Program-made: the position numbers and the translations under genes
Notes under the pieces: generated by a model
Seen by the model: only the letters and a program-made list of their open reading frames with translations
What the model was told of the DNA's origin: nothing
Database searches by the model: none
Source of the DNA: Actinomadura alba
GTDB lineage: Bacteria; Actinomycetota; Actinomycetes; Streptosporangiales; Streptosporangiaceae
Assembly (NCBI RefSeq): GCF_014323705.1
Contig: NZ_JABVEC010000002.1
Coordinates: forward strand, 514,447 to 578,446
DNA: 64,000 nt
Direction: 5' to 3'
In this document: piece after piece, positions 62,653-64,000 of the stretch
Position numbering within the stretch: the first letter of the stretch is position 1
Layout of the letters: every line of letters starts with the position of its first letter

Positions 62653-63960
62653 GTGAGTCGTACCGTAACCCCCTGGAAGTGGCCCTTCGGGGCACAGATC
62701 TTGGTCGGCGTCGTCCTCGGCGTCGTCCTCGGATTCATCGCCCGCAACGCCGACGTCGCCTGGCTCGCCACGACCCTGACGAAGATCGGTGAGATCTTCG
62801 TCCAGCTCCTGAAGCTCGCCGTGCCGCCGCTCGTCTTCACAGCGGTGGTGCTCAGCGTCACCAACCTCCGCAACGTCTCCAACGCCGCCCGGCTCGTAGG
62901 GCGCACCGTCGCCTGGTTCATGGCGACCTCGCTCATCGCGGTCGCGGTCGGCATCGCCATCGGCCTGATCACCAACCCGGGCCAGGGCGTCCGGCTCGAC
63001 GTCGCGGGAGCCACGGCACCGGCCGCCGAGGACCGCGGCTCGTGGCTGGACTTCCTCACCGGCATCGTCCCGACCAACGTCTTCACCGCCTTCTCCGAGG
63101 TCAACGTCCTGCAGATCGTCTTCCTCGGCATTGTGATCGGTGCCGCCGCGATCGCGATCGGTGACAAGGCCGAGCCGTTCCTCGCCCTGAACCAGGCCGT
63201 ACTCGAACTGGTACAGAAGGCGCTCTGGTGGGTGATCCGGCTGGCTCCGCTGGGAACGCTCGGCCTGATCGGCAAGGCGGTCGCGAGCTACGGCTGGGAC
63301 CTGCTGTCACCGCTCGCCAAGTTCACCGTCGACGTGTACGTCGGCTGCGCCATCGTCCTGTTCGTCGTCTACCCGCTGCTCCTCGCGTTCGTCGGACGGG
63401 TCAGCCCGGTGCGGTTCTTCGCCAAGGCCTGGCCGGCGCTTGAGCTGGCGTTCGTCTCCCGGTCCTCGGTCGGCACCATGCCGCTCACCCAGCGGGTCAC
63501 CACCGAGCGTCTGGGCGTCTCCGGGGAGTACGCCTCGTTCGCCGTGCCGTTCGGCGCGACCACCAAGATGGACGGCTGCGCCGCCGTCTACCCTGCCCTC
63601 GCCGCGATCTTCGTGGCGCAGGTGTTCGACCTGTCGCTGGGTGTCCAGGACTACCTGCTCATCGCGCTGGTCTCGGTGGTCGGCTCGGCCGCGACGGCCG
63701 GCCTGACCGGCGCGCTGGTCATGCTGACGCTCACGCTCAGCACGCTCGGCCTGCCGCTGGCGGGCGCCGGTCTGCTGCTGGCCATCGATCCGATCCTCGA
63801 CATGGTCCGTACCGCGACGAACGTGGGCGGCCAAATGGTCGTGCCGGTCCTCGTGGCCCGGTCTGAAGGGCTGCTCGACGACGAGGTCTACAACGCCCCC
63901 GCCAGACCGCTGGAGGAGGCACCGGCCGTGGCCCCGCGCACCCAGCCGCTACCCGCCTGA
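62653..63960 (+). CDS. Dicarboxylate/amino acid:cation symporter (DAACS family)
   Basis: 435 residues of the GltP/DctA type. About eight helices plus two hairpins, the serine-rich loop SRSSVGTMPLTQ, the TM7 motif AVPFGATTKMDGCAA (in place of NMDG) and TM8 DPILDMVRTATNVGGQ are present. It uses Na+ or H+ to import C4-dicarboxylates or acidic amino acids. GTG 62653 follows a phased repeat region. The final 25 residues are acidic/proline-rich. Confidence 0.88.
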   Translation: MSRTVTPWKWPFGAQILVGVVLGVVLGFIARNADVAWLATTLTKIGEIFVQLLKLAVPPLVFTAVVLSVTNLRNVSNAARLVGRTVAWFMATSLIAVAVGIAIGLITNPGQGVRLDVAGATAPAAEDRGSWLDFLTGIVPTNVFTAFSEVNVLQIVFLGIVIGAAAIAIGDKAEPFLALNQAVLELVQKALWWVIRLAPLGTLGLIGKAVASYGWDLLSPLAKFTVDVYVGCAIVLFVVYPLLLAFVGRVSPVRFFAKAWPALELAFVSRSSVGTMPLTQRVTTERLGVSGEYASFAVPFGATTKMDGCAAVYPALAAIFVAQVFDLSLGVQDYLLIALVSVVGSAATAGLTGALVMLTLTLSTLGLPLAGAGLLLAIDPILDMVRTATNVGGQMVVPVLVARSEGLLDDEVYNAPARPLEEAPAVAPRTQPLPA

Positions 63961-63991
63961 TCCCCCGTACGCACTGATCCCCCGTACGAAC
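63958..63991 (+). repeat. Direct repeat 2 x 17 bp at the symporter 3' end
   Basis: TGATCCCCCGTACGCAC and TGATCCCCCGTACGAAC follow directly on each other; the first includes the stop codon. The GATCC...CGTAC content resembles the phased repeats upstream of the same gene. Confidence 0.75.
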
Positions 63992-64000
63992 CGCGGCGGG

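Overview
The window comes from a high-GC filamentous actinobacterium, most likely Streptosporangiales or a close relative. This rests on third-position GC bias, many GTG starts, a mycobacterial-style AftD-family arabinosyltransferase, DUF3068, an Scr1-type regulator with a DUF397 partner, F420-dependent and LVIVD-repeat proteins, PknB-style kinases and many ATGA/GTGA gene overlaps. No rRNA, tRNA, CRISPR array, insertion sequence or phage gene was recognised. The first gene runs off the left edge.

Region 1 (1-7.7 kb) holds an AftD-like arabinofuranosyltransferase, a membrane acyltransferase, a DUF3068 envelope protein and a nitronate monooxygenase. The last has a candidate leaderless promoter overlapped by a KstR-type palindrome.

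Region 2 (7.7-26.2 kb) is a large exopolysaccharide locus of the Wzx/Wzy type in alternating operons. It has three family-4 and one family-2 glycosyltransferases, two nucleotide-sugar epimerases, a UDP-sugar dehydrogenase, a polyprenyl-phosphate sugar-phosphate transferase that would start the chain, an AsnB-like amidotransferase, FkbM and class I methyltransferases, a flippase, a Wzy/ligase protein and a Wzz-tyrosine autokinase whose P-loop lysine is replaced by arginine. A secreted beta-helix protein sits inside the locus.

Region 3 (26.2-39.9 kb) looks like steroid or branched side-chain acyl-CoA catabolism. It has a crotonase, two acyl-CoA ligases (one FadD19-like), two DUF35 proteins and three thiolase-fold Ltp proteins, two of which lack the thiolase cysteine. 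KstR-type palindromes lie upstream of these units, and a 44-bp intergenic repeat is shared between the two thiolase operons. Interspersed are a Uma2 nuclease, MarR and LysR regulators, a thiol dioxygenase, a TIGR03086 protein and a PIN-domain remnant.

Region 4 (39.9-46.0 kb) holds an Scr1/DUF397 regulatory pair, three small unknown genes, an SDR, an LLM oxidoreductase, a cysteine-less HesB-like protein, an MBL hydrolase and an HAD hydrolase.

Region 5 (46.3-55.3 kb) is a signalling island. Three paralogous transmembrane Ser/Thr kinases share an extracellular domain that is not PASTA. They are followed by a two-component system and a LuxR protein with a histidine-kinase-like dimerisation helix.

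Region 6 (55.4-64 kb) holds a LysE exporter, an orphan hydrogenase-maturation protease, a coiled-coil protein, YnfA, a peptide-type ABC binding protein, a secreted LVIVD protein, a polysaccharide deacetylase and a dicarboxylate/amino-acid symporter.

Two themes cross the whole window. One is a dispersed element with core ACAACTGCATGATCACGG, occurring singly, in direct pairs and as inverted pairs. The other is an unusual number of short tandem repeats (7-21 bp), many in frame within genes or next to start codons.
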